DNA of 35,137 nt, taken from NCBI GenBank assembly GCA_018398765.1, contig JAHBMJ010002238.1:7440-42576 (forward strand). Reading direction: 5' to 3'. The notes beneath the pieces were generated by a model. The model was not told the origin of the DNA. It was given only the letters and a program-made list of their open reading frames with translations, and made no database searches. This stretch comes from Chromera velia (lineage: Eukaryota > Sar > Chromeraceae). This document shows positions 1 through 16,506 of this stretch, piece after piece (position 1 is the first letter of the stretch; each line of letters begins with the position of its first letter). Made by a program: the position numbers and the translations under genes.

Positions 1-50
1 GGGGGGGGGGTTGGCGTGACTACCTAATCGGCTGGCCGGCGTGCGTCAAT

Positions 51-279
51 CATCGGGTAGCGTACGGGGCTCATAAGATTAAAGTTCTGTCATGCACAGT
101 CAGTACTGCAATCTCTTGTCTTCAAGCTAAACATATAATAAATGACTTCCTATTGATTGCATGCGAGCACCATTAATTCTACATGCATGCTGTGTGGTAC
201 ACTCGACGTCGCACCCACCGTAGACGCGGTCTTGACACAAATGCTTGTCATAGTCATAGTCCAACCTCTACAATGCTAC
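51..279. repeat. 229-bp dispersed direct repeat, copy A
   Basis: This segment aligns without gaps to 3255-3483 in the same orientation. I count 17 differences by eye (about 93% identity), and about 15 of them are transitions. The two copies bracket the minus-strand gene at 1.4-3.1 kb. No convincing coding sequence lies inside, and the short open frames here do not look like protein. It may be part of a non-autonomous mobile element or a segmental duplication; neither end shows an obvious terminal inverted repeat. Confidence 0.9.
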
Positions 280-1406
280 GTGCCCCCTCCCTCCAGAGTG
301 GTGTTCCTGCCACTTAAATCGCATGGGGCAGTCATGCCATACACAGTGCTCAGCAGAACAGAGTCAAAAGATCGGGTTAGCTATTGATTGAGCTCACAAC
401 CGTTGACTCAAGGCGAGTTCTCTTGTATCACATGAAAGGCAGAGTTGAGGATTGCTCACAGGACTCAAACTTAAAGTTCACCAGCTCATAAGATATACTG
501 ATATAATTGGTTTCTCCACAGCCAACCCAGTCACCTCTGCCTAACTTCAACTCTCATTCTCTCTCTTTGCCGATCGATCTGAGTGTCTGTCTTGTTTTCG
601 CAATCATACTGCGCTGACAGTAAAGACTCTGAGTTGTCTGTCCTTCTGTTTTCTTTGTTCCTTTCCTGTTGAAGCATCTTCTTCCGTTGGCATTTGTGCA
701 AAGGGCATCGAGGTCAATCTCTCTTCTTGAAGGCAAAGATCGTGAATTCGATGATCGATGCGAATGATTGTTCTGACAGCCAGTCCAGCAAGAAACATAC
801 ACATGGTTGACACAACCATCCAAATTCTCTCATCGCTCCTTTGTCATCTCGCCTTTCTTTGCAATTTATTTCTTTTCATTACTACGACGGCTTCTCATCT
901 TGATTCCCTTTCATCTTTCTTTCTATCCACACCTCTCTCTCTCCTCTTGCCACATGTTCCTTCTCTCTCTGAGAACCACTCACACCCATATGAATCCACG
1001 TGCCCCCTCCCTCCTGACCGCGTCCCCACGGTCTAAGCATGTAAAAGACTTAGTGCCAAGACGCGCATGACGGGTAAAAAAAATCTGGGCAAACAACGTG
1101 AGATCAGGTGCCGACAGAATCTGACAGACACGCTGACAGATTGATCATCAAACGATCAAGCGGATGAAGGAAACAGAAATGAACTGCAAGCCAAACGCGA
1201 GTGTGATGTCTCCCTTTCCATTAATGCTCTTTCAACAGAAACAGATGGCTAAATCAAAAAAGACAACAGGTAAGGTTCCTTGCACCGATAAGAGCAGGCA
1301 AAGAAAACAAACCAAATACGTCACAACGAGGCGAAGTGAAATGTAGACGGACAAACTAAAACAAAGGAACACACAACAAAGCCCGGGCTCAAACGATCAT
1401 GAAGCC
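280..1406. other. Intergenic region, no gene recognised
   Basis: No reading frame here has convincing protein character. The stretch 820-970 is C/T-rich and gives only low-complexity F/L/S-rich translations. A short phrase (ACGTGCCCCCTCCCTCC) occurs near 279 and again near 1000. The right end is the 3' flank of the minus-strand gene that stops at 1407; I see no AATAAA in its sense strand close to that stop. Confidence 0.6.
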
Positions 1407-1790
1407 TTAATTCTCTATTTCTGCAGGCTTCACTGGTACTGGGAGGCCTTGAATCATTTCTGGAATACCCACTTGTGCCAGTTGACCAACCTTTTTCCAA
1501 TACTCCCTCTTCTTCTCTTTGTAGAGCCGTACTGCTCCGCTGTTTCCCTCCTGAGGCAGCAGCGTGAACACCTGCCAGAAAGAATACGTTGGCATCATCT
1601 CATACTTTCGTTTGAGACTCTTAGCCTCGAGTTTCTCTGCACGAGCCTTCTCTTTCTCCTGTTTTATTTTTTGTTTCTTTGTTGGCTTGGGCCTAAGTTC
1701 CCGCCTTTTACCTCCATCACTTTTGACTGCCACCGATTCTTTCACTTTCTGTTCTTTCACTTCCTTCCATCCATGGCCTCCGCCCACCTC
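1407..1790 (-). CDS. C-terminal segment beyond the in-frame TAA of the preceding reading frame
   Basis: This segment starts directly after the TAA at 1793-1791 and stays in the same frame for about 127 codons to a TAA at 1409-1407. It begins EVGGGHGWKE, continues with a Lys/Glu-rich stretch (residues about 30-60) and then a more globular part (EMMPTYSFWQVFTLLPQE, then KKREYWKKVGQLAQVG). The first in-frame ATG comes only in the middle, just before the globular part, so it does not look like an independent gene. The globular composition and shared frame suggest one original protein of about 500 residues with the upstream frame. The interruption could be a premature stop, stop-codon readthrough, an unseen splice or a sequence error. 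Family not recognised. Confidence 0.5.
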   Translation of the reverse strand, partial: EVGGGHGWKEVKEQKVKESVAVKSDGGKRRELRPKPTKKQKIKQEKEKARAEKLEAKSLKRKYEMMPTYSFWQVFTLLPQEGNSGAVRLYKEKKREYWKKVGQLAQVGIPEMIQGLPVPVKPAEIEN

Positions 1791-2909
1791 TTATGACTGA
1801 ACGTTAATGGAGTTGACCAGCAACTCGGCAGGCTTCGACATTCCACCTTTCTTCTCCACTCCTCCTTCTCCTACCCCAATCTCTTTCACAACGTTCCTCT
1901 CTTCCTCACTTCCTTGCACCATCTCCGGCCTGGGGCAACAGAGATTATCATCGTTGAACTGTACTTGACTCAGGGTGGAGTCAGTTAACAACATCCCACT
2001 CCTTTCTCTTCCCACTGCGTCGCTGTCTGAGACTCGTTGCGCAAAGAGATAGGCTGATGACGCAGGACCTGATGTTTCACTTTCGATCGCGCGATCTTCT
2101 CCCACCTGCACCTGTTTGGGACTGAAATTGGCAGGCGCATCGCGGAGCTGCTCAGTGATACCCACCCCCTCGGCAACTCTTCTTACTGCTCTCGACTCTG
2201 CACCCCTCTTTCTTTCCCTTCGTGCTTCTTTCCTCCTTCTCCTCCCTTCGAGGACTGCTGTTCTCTCTGGGTCTTCCCCACCTCGAGGAGCGATATACTG
2301 ATCGGATTGCCGAACAGAGCGGAACTGGAATGGGTCCACTCTCGGCATGACTTGGTTGCCAAAACCCCTCGTCTCTTCGTGCAGCCACCCTGGGCGCTTA
2401 AACGAAACCCCTGACCAAATACGGTCCTGTTTGATCAAATAGAGCTCGGCCTGGTGTCTCGTCTCACTCTTTGTTTCCCTTTTTCTTCGCTTCTTCTCTC
2501 TCATCCTCTCTGCTTTCCCTTTCTTCTTCATCTGGATGTGTCCAAGCATCATGAGAGATGGCTTATCTGCTGCTGTTGTTGTAATTTGTCCATCTCTTCC
2601 GGCTAAAGCCATCATCGGGAAGCCGGAACTGAAGACAAACGACGTCCTTGGCTCCACCTCTGGAAATGTACCTATAGGCAGACCTGCAGACAGAAAAGGC
2701 TGCGACTCTAAGACTTTCTCTTCTCTTCCTCTCTCCTCAAAGACTTCTTCAGAAGTGTCATCGAGCTGGGCAGCGGCGGGATGCTGCAACCACTGCTTTG
2801 CGGAGAATCGGGGGGCTCTTCTTGTTTTTCTTTTCTTTTTCTCCTTCGCTTCTGCCTCTTGCAGGTCTTTCTCTCTCTTCTCAGGCTTCTCTCCCTCTGT
2901 GCAAGGCAT
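1791..2909 (-). CDS. Unrecognised basic, highly charged protein (372 codons before TAA)
   Basis: The minus-strand frame opens with MPCTEGEKPEKREKDLQE at 2909 and reads 372 codons to a TAA at 1793-1791. The N-terminus is Lys/Glu-rich, followed by KKKRKTRRAPRFSAKQWL. The middle has a Lys/Arg cluster and a stretch with globular character (AELYLIKQDRIWSGVSFKRP then GWLHEETRGFGNQ). A second Arg/Glu-rich segment (GRRRRKEARRERKRG) and an acidic, less structured tail follow. I recognise no domain. The basic composition would suit an RNA- or ribosome-associated protein, but that is a guess. In frame, the sequence is open only five codons upstream of the ATG, to a TAG at 2927-2925 that could instead be a 3' splice site (CCCTAG). 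The gene may therefore have an earlier exon (see 2933-3085). Confidence 0.6.
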   Translation of the reverse strand: MPCTEGEKPEKREKDLQEAEAKEKKKRKTRRAPRFSAKQWLQHPAAAQLDDTSEEVFEERGREEKVLESQPFLSAGLPIGTFPEVEPRTSFVFSSGFPMMALAGRDGQITTTAADKPSLMMLGHIQMKKKGKAERMREKKRRKRETKSETRHQAELYLIKQDRIWSGVSFKRPGWLHEETRGFGNQVMPRVDPFQFRSVRQSDQYIAPRGGEDPERTAVLEGRRRRKEARRERKRGAESRAVRRVAEGVGITEQLRDAPANFSPKQVQVGEDRAIESETSGPASSAYLFAQRVSDSDAVGRERSGMLLTDSTLSQVQFNDDNLCCPRPEMVQGSEEERNVVKEIGVGEGGVEKKGGMSKPAELLVNSINVQS

Positions 2910-2932
2910 CGCAGCAGTGAGTAGCTAGGGTC

Positions 2933-3085
2933 TCAACTCTTCTGCAAGCTCTGAAGATCCACATTAACAGCGTCGCCCTTCTCCTTGACCGCACCGACCG
3001 AGACGTTGCGAAGTTTGTCGGCAATGTCGATCACAGAAGCAACTGCCGCCAATCTTTCAGCCCCTTTCCCTTTCTGTCCTACCAT
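2933..3085 (-). CDS. Short ORF, possible 5' exon or upstream ORF
   Basis: This 50-codon ORF runs from an ATG at 3085 to a TGA at 2935-2933, just upstream of the 372-codon frame and on the same strand. It begins MVGQKGKGAERLAAVASVID and ends NVDLQSLQKS, and looks like a plausible amphipathic peptide. It is in a different frame from the downstream ORF. It could be the first exon joined through a short intron ending at the CCCTAG at about 2925, a free-standing microprotein, or an upstream ORF. No donor site stood out clearly. Confidence 0.35.
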   Translation of the reverse strand: MVGQKGKGAERLAAVASVIDIADKLRNVSVGAVKEKGDAVNVDLQSLQKS

Positions 3086-3254
3086 TTTTCTGAAGCATAA
3101 GAACTTTCAAGGCTCATAATCTATGCACACAAAAGAATTCTCTTTGGTACAAAAGATAGGCTGACAACTGTTGTTCAATCGATACAGAGAGTCGTCTCGT
3201 ATCAAGATTCAACAGAAGAGCAGCAGTCCGTGGTCGAACTCTGCTCTGCTACTA

Positions 3255-3483
3255 CATCGGGTAGCGTACAGGGCTCATACAATTAAAGTTCTGTCATACA
3301 CAGTCAGTACTGCAATCTCTTGTCTTCAAGCTAAACGTATAACAGATGACTTCCTATTGATTGCATGCGAGTACCATTAATTCTACATGCATGCTGTGTG
3401 GTACGCTCGACGTCGCACCCACCGTAGATGTGGTTTTGACATAAATACTTGTCATAGTCACAGTTCAACCTCCACAATGCTAC
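3255..3483. repeat. 229-bp dispersed direct repeat, copy B
   Basis: Partner of 51-279, collinear over the full 229 bases with no indels. Relative to copy A most differences are C-to-T or G-to-A in this copy, for example across the block at about 3426-3452. That pattern suggests decay through cytosine deamination. Sequence outside both ends of the alignment is unrelated, so the boundaries are sharp. Confidence 0.9.
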
Positions 3484-4810
3484 ATCAATCGTGAAGTTCT
3501 CATTTTTCTTGCTTTCCGGGGCCGTTCGCAAGCTTGCTTGCATCAGATAATATGCCAGGGCCCAGGGCTTCGGTTCTTGTCTAACTTGATCTGTACACCC
3601 CCGCGACCTGGCTTAAAGAATAACATGCGTGAGTGAAGCCTGATCACGACACTCATCGATTCGTCACGCACATGGAGACGCGGCATGCATAACAAAAACC
3701 TCAATCATCCGTCACGCAATGTGTAATACAACAGCTCCGTGCGAACGATCACAGAAAGTTTGTGCTAACGGTCGTGGAAAGTTCGAGCCATAACTGTATC
3801 TGCGAAAACTTCAAGAAACATGCCCCTCAAGCAACCTGTGCGGGATTATAACTCTTTGACGCAAGCATGCAACTCAATTAATTGGCATGCATCTGTATTG
3901 CCTTGAGGGGCAGCTCAGCTTTGCTGGGCTCAGCCGAGAGGCCCTGAGAACGCATGCAGTCGCATATCGCGCTCTTCAAATTTTGGGGGGGGAGATCGAT
4001 GTAACGCTTAAATATGTAGCAGAAATCGGATCTCGACATGCGTGCGTCACTGCGCGTGCATCATTTCCACTATAATTAATCGGGTATTCTTGCATGCATC
4101 GATCAATACATACTTTGCTCTTCATGATACGTGCCCCTCAAGTAACTCGCACGGAGTTAATTGTATATATGTTCATGCGCAGTCCCGAAAAGCATATTTT
4201 ACGCACGTTGCCGTGGCCCCCGCCATTTGCCCATGCATGCATTGCAGGCAAGACATGCCCAAGCCCCTGATAGTTTTCATCATGCAATCAAATTATGGCT
4301 GACCCCCTAAATGGCCCCCCGAGGCACTCATCCAACTGGTTGGGTGTATCCGATAAAGAAGTAAAATGATAGTAAAATATATATATGCGACACCCATCCA
4401 TCACGCATGGCGGGCTCCGTGCGAACGGTTGTGAGAAAACAATCTATCCCTCCGCACATGCAACATGCAGAGAGAAACGTGCCCCTCAAGCAATATATGC
4501 GGGACGCCAGTGCATGGCATAATTAAGATCGATCTCGGCCACGCTAATACATTCAATTAAGCTATAGGATCTTTGATGGCAAAAAAGAACTGATATGGGA
4601 CAGACATAGCTGCATATTCTCCTGTACATCTGCAGGATGGAGGTAACAGGCCCACCAGTAGGTCCAAATTTGCAGTCAATCCTGCGTCTGTACATACAGC
4701 TAAGGAGCAGCTTTTTGACTGACCTTGCTATGAACTTTGCACACACAGTTCAATCAAGCTTCTGTCTAGACACGTGGTGAGATGATCAAATCTTCAGGCC
4801 AGAAGTCGTA
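3484..4810. repeat. Interspersed-repeat region, no gene
   Basis: No coding sequence recognised. The region contains several copies of related short blocks. A phrase close to GTGCCCCTCAAGCAA followed by GCGGGA recurs at about 3820, 4130 and 4478. The phrase TCCGTGCGAACG recurs at about 3736 and 4420. The block at about 3900-4010 (GGCAGCTCAGCTTTGCTGGG) and the block at about 4310-4350 (CCCCGAGGCACTCA, then AACTGGTTGGGTGTATC) both have relatives at 18.7-19.0 kb. GCATGCATGC-type words are abundant. Confidence 0.7.
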
Positions 4811-4910
4811 TATGAAGATAAATACGCAGACGTTGAACTTCTCTCCACTTTCACCTTTCCTGCTTGAATGACGGCCTCTCCACTTCCATCTTTCTGTCTG
4901 TTTGTATGAT
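4811..4910. repeat. Left flank of minisatellite, duplicated at 7713-7812
   Basis: This 100-base segment, from TATGAAGATAAA through the first minisatellite unit, aligns without gaps to 7713-7812. I count about 12 differences, 10 of them transitions. The minisatellite edge and its unique flank therefore exist twice in the same orientation about 2.9 kb apart. Confidence 0.8.
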
Positions 4911-6240
4911 GGCCTCTCCACTTTCATCTTTCTGTCTGTTTGCATGGTGGCCTCTCCACTTCCATCTTTCTGTCTGTTTGCGTGACGGCCTCTCCACTTT
5001 CATCTTTTTGTCTGTTTGCGTGACGGCCTCTCCACTTTCATCTTTCTGTCTCTTTGCATGACGGCCTCTCCACTTTCATCTTTCTGTCTGTTTGCACAAC
5101 GGCCTCTCCACTTCCATCTTTCTATCTGTTTGCATGACGGCCTCTCCACTTTCATCTTTCTGTCTGTTTGTATGGTGCCTCTCCGCTTCCATCTTTCTGT
5201 CTGTTTGCATGGCGCCTCTCCACTTCCATCTTCTGTTTGCATGGCACCTCTCCACTTTCGTCTTTTTGTCTGTTTGCACGACGGCCTCTCCACCTCCATC
5301 TTTCTGTCTGCTTCCATGATAGCCTCTCCGCTTCCATCTTTCTATCTGTTTGCACGACGGCCTCTCCACGGTGGTGACCTCCATCTTTTTATCTGTTTCC
5401 ATGACAGCCTCTCCGCTTCCATCTTTCTGTCTGTTTGCACGACGGCCTCTCCACTTCCATCTTTCTGTCTGTTTGCATGATGGCCTCTCCATTTTCGTCT
5501 TTCTGTCTCTTTACATAACGGCCTCTCCACTTCCATCTTTCTGTCTGTTTGTATGACTGCCTCTCCACTTTCATCTTTCTGTCTGTTTGCATGGCGCCTC
5601 TCTGCTTCCATCTTTCTATCTGTTTGCATGGCGCCTCGCCACTTTCATCTTTCTGTCTGTTTGCATGGCGCCTCTCCACTTTTGTCTTTCTGTCTGTTTG
5701 CATGACGGCCTCTCCACCTCCATCTTTCTGTCTATTTGCATGACAGCCTCTCCGCTTCCATCTTTCCGTCTGTTTGCATGGCGCCTCTCCACTTTCATCT
5801 TTCTGTCTGTTTGCATGGCGCCTCTCCACTTTCGTCTTTCTGTCTGTTTGTACGACGGCCTCTCCACCTCCATCTTTCTGTCTATTTCCATGACAGCCTT
5901 TCCACTTCCATCTTTCTGTCTCTTTGCATGACGACTCTCCACTTCCATCTTTTTGTCTGTTTCCATGACGGCTTCTCCACTTCCATCTTTCTGTCTGTTT
6001 GCATGATAGCCTCTCCACTTTCATCTTTCTGTCTGTTTGTATGACGGCCTCTCTACTTTAATCGTTCTGTCTTCTTGCACGACAGCCTCTCCACTTTCAT
6101 CTTTCTGTCTGTTTGCATGACGGCCTTTCCACTTCTGTCTCTCTGTCTGTTTGTATGACGGCCTCTCTACTTCCATCTTTCTTTCTTTCTTCTTGCACAA
6201 CGGCCTCTCCACTTTCATATTCCCATCTTTCTTTTTTGCT
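4871..6240. repeat. Minisatellite, unit about 38 bp, roughly 35 copies
   Basis: The unit reads approximately GCCTCTCCACTTTCATCTTT then CTGTCTGTTTGCATGACG. Successive starts at 4874, 4912 and 4950 give a 38-bp period. A 37-bp variant with CATGGCGCC in place of CATGACGGCC is interspersed in the middle. Units differ mainly by transitions, and the array decays at its right end (from about 6180). Because 38 is not divisible by 3 and the unit lacks stops, several frames on both strands stay open for hundreds of bases with a 38-residue (three-unit) protein period. I regard those frames as by-products of the repeat. Confidence 0.95.
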
Positions 6241-6369
6241 TGCTTAATGGGTCTCTACTTTCTTTTATCGTGCGCTGTCGAACATGACGACTCTCTACTT
6301 TTGTCTATCTTGCCGGCTTGCATGACTACTTTCCGCGAGCTTCCATCTTTCCTGCCTGCGTGCTAGGGG

Positions 6370-6810
6370 GGGGCACTTCAGCCGGTTACACCATGGTTAC
6401 TGACCCTACACCCCCCTCCCATAACGTGTGACATGTAACCATCAGTCAAAAGTGGTGCCAATTGATTAGTTACGTTTGGTTACTCACAAAACTGGCTTCA
6501 AGATTGTTAAACAATTCAGGTTATGGTCAAAAATGATGAAAAATGATGTGCCACACTCATTTTGCCCCCAAACCCCCCGTAACCGCATAACCCGTAACCT
6601 TTTTTGACCCCCCTCAAAAATGAAGTAACCTCCCTCAAAAAGCATTCAAACATGTTCTAAACATCATTTTAAATGTTTTTAAAAGTTGAAAATTTGGTCG
6701 GTTACTAAGGTTAAAATGCTCGTAACCGGGTAACCTGTAACCTAGCCTGTAACCTCTTTGCGTGACAAAGATAAAAAGGGGCTAACCCAAAGTAACCACG
6801 TAGCCTACAC
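6370..6810. repeat. GGTTAC/GTAACC-rich block
   Basis: About a dozen occurrences of GGTTAC or its reverse complement GTAACC lie within about 430 bases. The GGTTAC orientation dominates at the left (6384, 6400, 6476) and GTAACC dominates at the right (for example four in a row at 6722-6755). Runs such as CCCCCCTC and GACCCCCCTCAAAA separate them. There is no coding potential. Confidence 0.6.
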
Positions 6811-6949
6811 TTCAAAAACATTGGATTTTGATGCAACTTGACCAAGCAGAGCTCCAGGTTGCCGGACTAGCTCGCAAAAATCTGTTTTTATTCATATTTT
6901 ATGTCATTCTGGGCTTAAAATCTACCATAACCTTCCAGAGTGCCCCCCT

Positions 6950-7100
6950 TAGCCTGCGTATTAAGGGCCTCTCCAGTTTCATCCTATCTGCTAGCCCGTC
7001 TACTTGTAAAAAGTCCGCTTCACTTTCATCTTCCTTGTCTCCTCACATAACGACCTTTCAGTCTTCATCTTTCTTGTCTGTCTGCATGTATGACCCCTGA
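6950..7100. repeat. Degenerate minisatellite remnants
   Basis: Decayed copies of the 38-bp unit are visible: GGCCTCTCCAGTTTCATC at about 6966, then TTCACTTTCATCTTCCTTGTC and a CTTCATCTTTCTTGTCTG-like unit up to about 7095. They lie outside the main array, separated from it by the GTAACC block, which suggests that block inserted into or expanded within an older array. Confidence 0.55.
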
Positions 7101-7712
7101 TTGAAACAAACAATATGCTCTAAATCTCGTCTGGTTGATAATTCTATACAAAAGCTGACGTCTGTTCCAGTTTTATTTCTCTGGTTTTCTTTTCTGTTTT
7201 TATATGCTTGGATGCTGGCTTTTCCTGGACTACAGAGAATGTTTTTCTCCCTAAAATGTGAAATTTAAAGCAGAATCATTTGGAGGAGGATGGAGGATAG
7301 ACTTTACAACATTTGAACAAAAAACAACAAAGACTTCCTCACAAGGAATTTCTAGCAGAATTTCAACATATTCACCATAGCAATACATTGTAAGTTTACG
7401 TTTCTGTAAAATTCCTGTTGGGGAGAGATTTAGTAGGAAAACCGAAAAGACTTACGTTTATTCAAAGCCCCATTTACAGCTGGACATATAAAATTAGAGA
7501 TAGAAACAAAAGAAAAAAAAATGTGTAAACTTACGTAATTTCAAACTCTAATTTCAGTTATAATTTATGTAGCACTGTAGGTAATTTACCAAATTTTGAA
7601 TACTTTTGATAAAGATAGATAAAGAACTTAAAAAAAAATGATAGAACTTAAAATGGTTTGAATAGTTATGAATGGTTGTGGAATAGTATAAGAACAAACC
7701 AGAACTCCCATC
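7101..7712. other. AT-rich intergenic island
   Basis: A sharp shift to AT-rich sequence with no coding potential. Words such as AAGTTTACG and AAACTTACGT recur at 7390, 7450 and 7525. The style resembles the AT-rich tracts at 17.9-18.5, 24.6-25.3 and 34.2-34.8 kb, but I could not align them as clear homologues. Confidence 0.5.
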
Positions 7713-7812
7713 TATGAAGATAAACATGCAAACATTGAACTTCTCTTCACTTTCATCTTTCGTGCTTGAATAACGAACTCTCCACTTCTATCTTTCTGTC
7801 TGTTTGCATGAT
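7713..7812. repeat. Second copy of the minisatellite left flank
   Basis: Aligns with 4811-4910 (about 88% identity by eye) and ends with one or two minisatellite-like units up to about 7840, after which the sequence becomes unrelated. Confidence 0.8.
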
Positions 7813-7840
7813 AGTCTTTCCACTTTCATCGTCCAGACTC

Positions 7841-8414
7841 CAGACAGTCTTTTTGATTCTTTTTGCAAGACGGCCCTGAGGATTAATGCTAAGAGGCTTT
7901 GGTCTAGACGATTTTTTGCTGGGCCCCGGCATGCCACTGGAGCCTGTGGAAGTGGCATCCTGCATATATATATGGCTGCATGCAGTACTGCAGGACGGCC
8001 AGCATATAGTGTTGCCCCCTGCATGCCTCACCGTGTCAACGCACCAGTCAGACCATGGGCAAAAGGAGAGAATGCAGAGAGAATGCATGGCAAAGGCAGC
8101 GCATGAATGACGTCAACTTCCGAGAAGGTCCAAGAAAGAGGCAGAACGAAACAAGTAGAGGGGTCGCATTCCACAACCGAAAGTTTGCATTGTCTGTTCG
8201 ACCCTCCCTTGGCCTGCTTGTTTCTTGCTAATGTTCCCAGTCAAATCGCTAAGTCAGGTGCACGGCCTGTGAGGTTCAGGTTGCACTAAGGCGGCCTTAA
8301 ACACACTGCTCTGTCGTTGTGAATTAGCCAGGAAGGTGCGAGTTGAATCCGCTCTGAATCAGGTTTTACTTCACGAAGGTCAGACACTCAACAACACAAG
8401 ACCACACAAACAAT
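7841..8414. other. Intergenic region upstream of the phosphodiesterase gene
   Basis: No gene recognised. Short frames on both strands at 7.75-8.1 kb run into the minisatellite remnant and are not convincing proteins. The last 300 bases must hold the 5' UTR and promoter of the downstream plus-strand gene, but no definite element such as a TATA box can be assigned. Confidence 0.45.
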
Positions 8415-16007
<7,593 letters not shown>

Positions 16008-16506
16008 ATTGCGTGTTGCTTCGTTCATCGCTTACGCACTCGCAGCTCTTATGCGCTCTAACGCACTTCTCATTTCTGCGCTGTATGCAACGTAATATCG
16101 CTATCTGAGTTCTAACGTGTCCGTCCTCGCAATGACAGAAGCGATGAAATTGTATGACGGCTGGGTGCGCGAAACGAGGCATCAAGGGAGTGACTTTCCA
16201 AAGACAAGGAAGGAAAAGAAAAAACAAACAAGACAAAGCAACTGTTTTTTCAAAAGTGCTGGGCGTTCCAATTCATTTGTTTGACTTACCAATGGACGAT
16301 TTGTGCGTCTGCTTCCTGATCTCTGTGCGTGTTGTTGTTTGTTTGTACGCTTCATTTATTCCCAATACAATCTCGAAGGCGGTTGCGGCATGTGCCCTTG
16401 GTCGTCCCCATAGCTTGCAGTCACGGTGGGGTGCGTGGCTCGTCTGTTAGTTTTGTTTTCTTCCAATTGCCATCGATACCTGCTGCAGCGGAGTACCTGG
16501 GGAAGA
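16008..16506. other. Intergenic region downstream of PDE
   Basis: No gene recognised. A good 3' splice-like sequence (TACCTGCTGCAG) ends at 16489. One frame after it encodes a short peptide EYLGKNEMDATA and stops; another frame is open into the candidate exon at 16507-16535. The region may therefore hold a 5' UTR intron of the downstream gene. Confidence 0.4.

Noticed and set aside
3897-4010. Riboswitch, ribozyme or tRNA in the GGCAGCTCAGC block
   Set aside because: It has hairpin potential, but I found no TPP-riboswitch, hammerhead or tRNA consensus core.
4871-6240. CRISPR array
   Set aside because: Units are contiguous with no unique spacers, and the window is eukaryotic.
4864-6366. Long open frames on both strands across the 38-bp repeats
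   Set aside because: They follow from a stop-free repeat unit, appear in several frames and strands at once, and show no non-repetitive protein segment.
6370-6810. Interstitial telomeric repeat
   Set aside because: The word is GGTTAC/GTAACC, not a TTAGGG or TTTAGGG-type unit, and the copies are not in tandem register.
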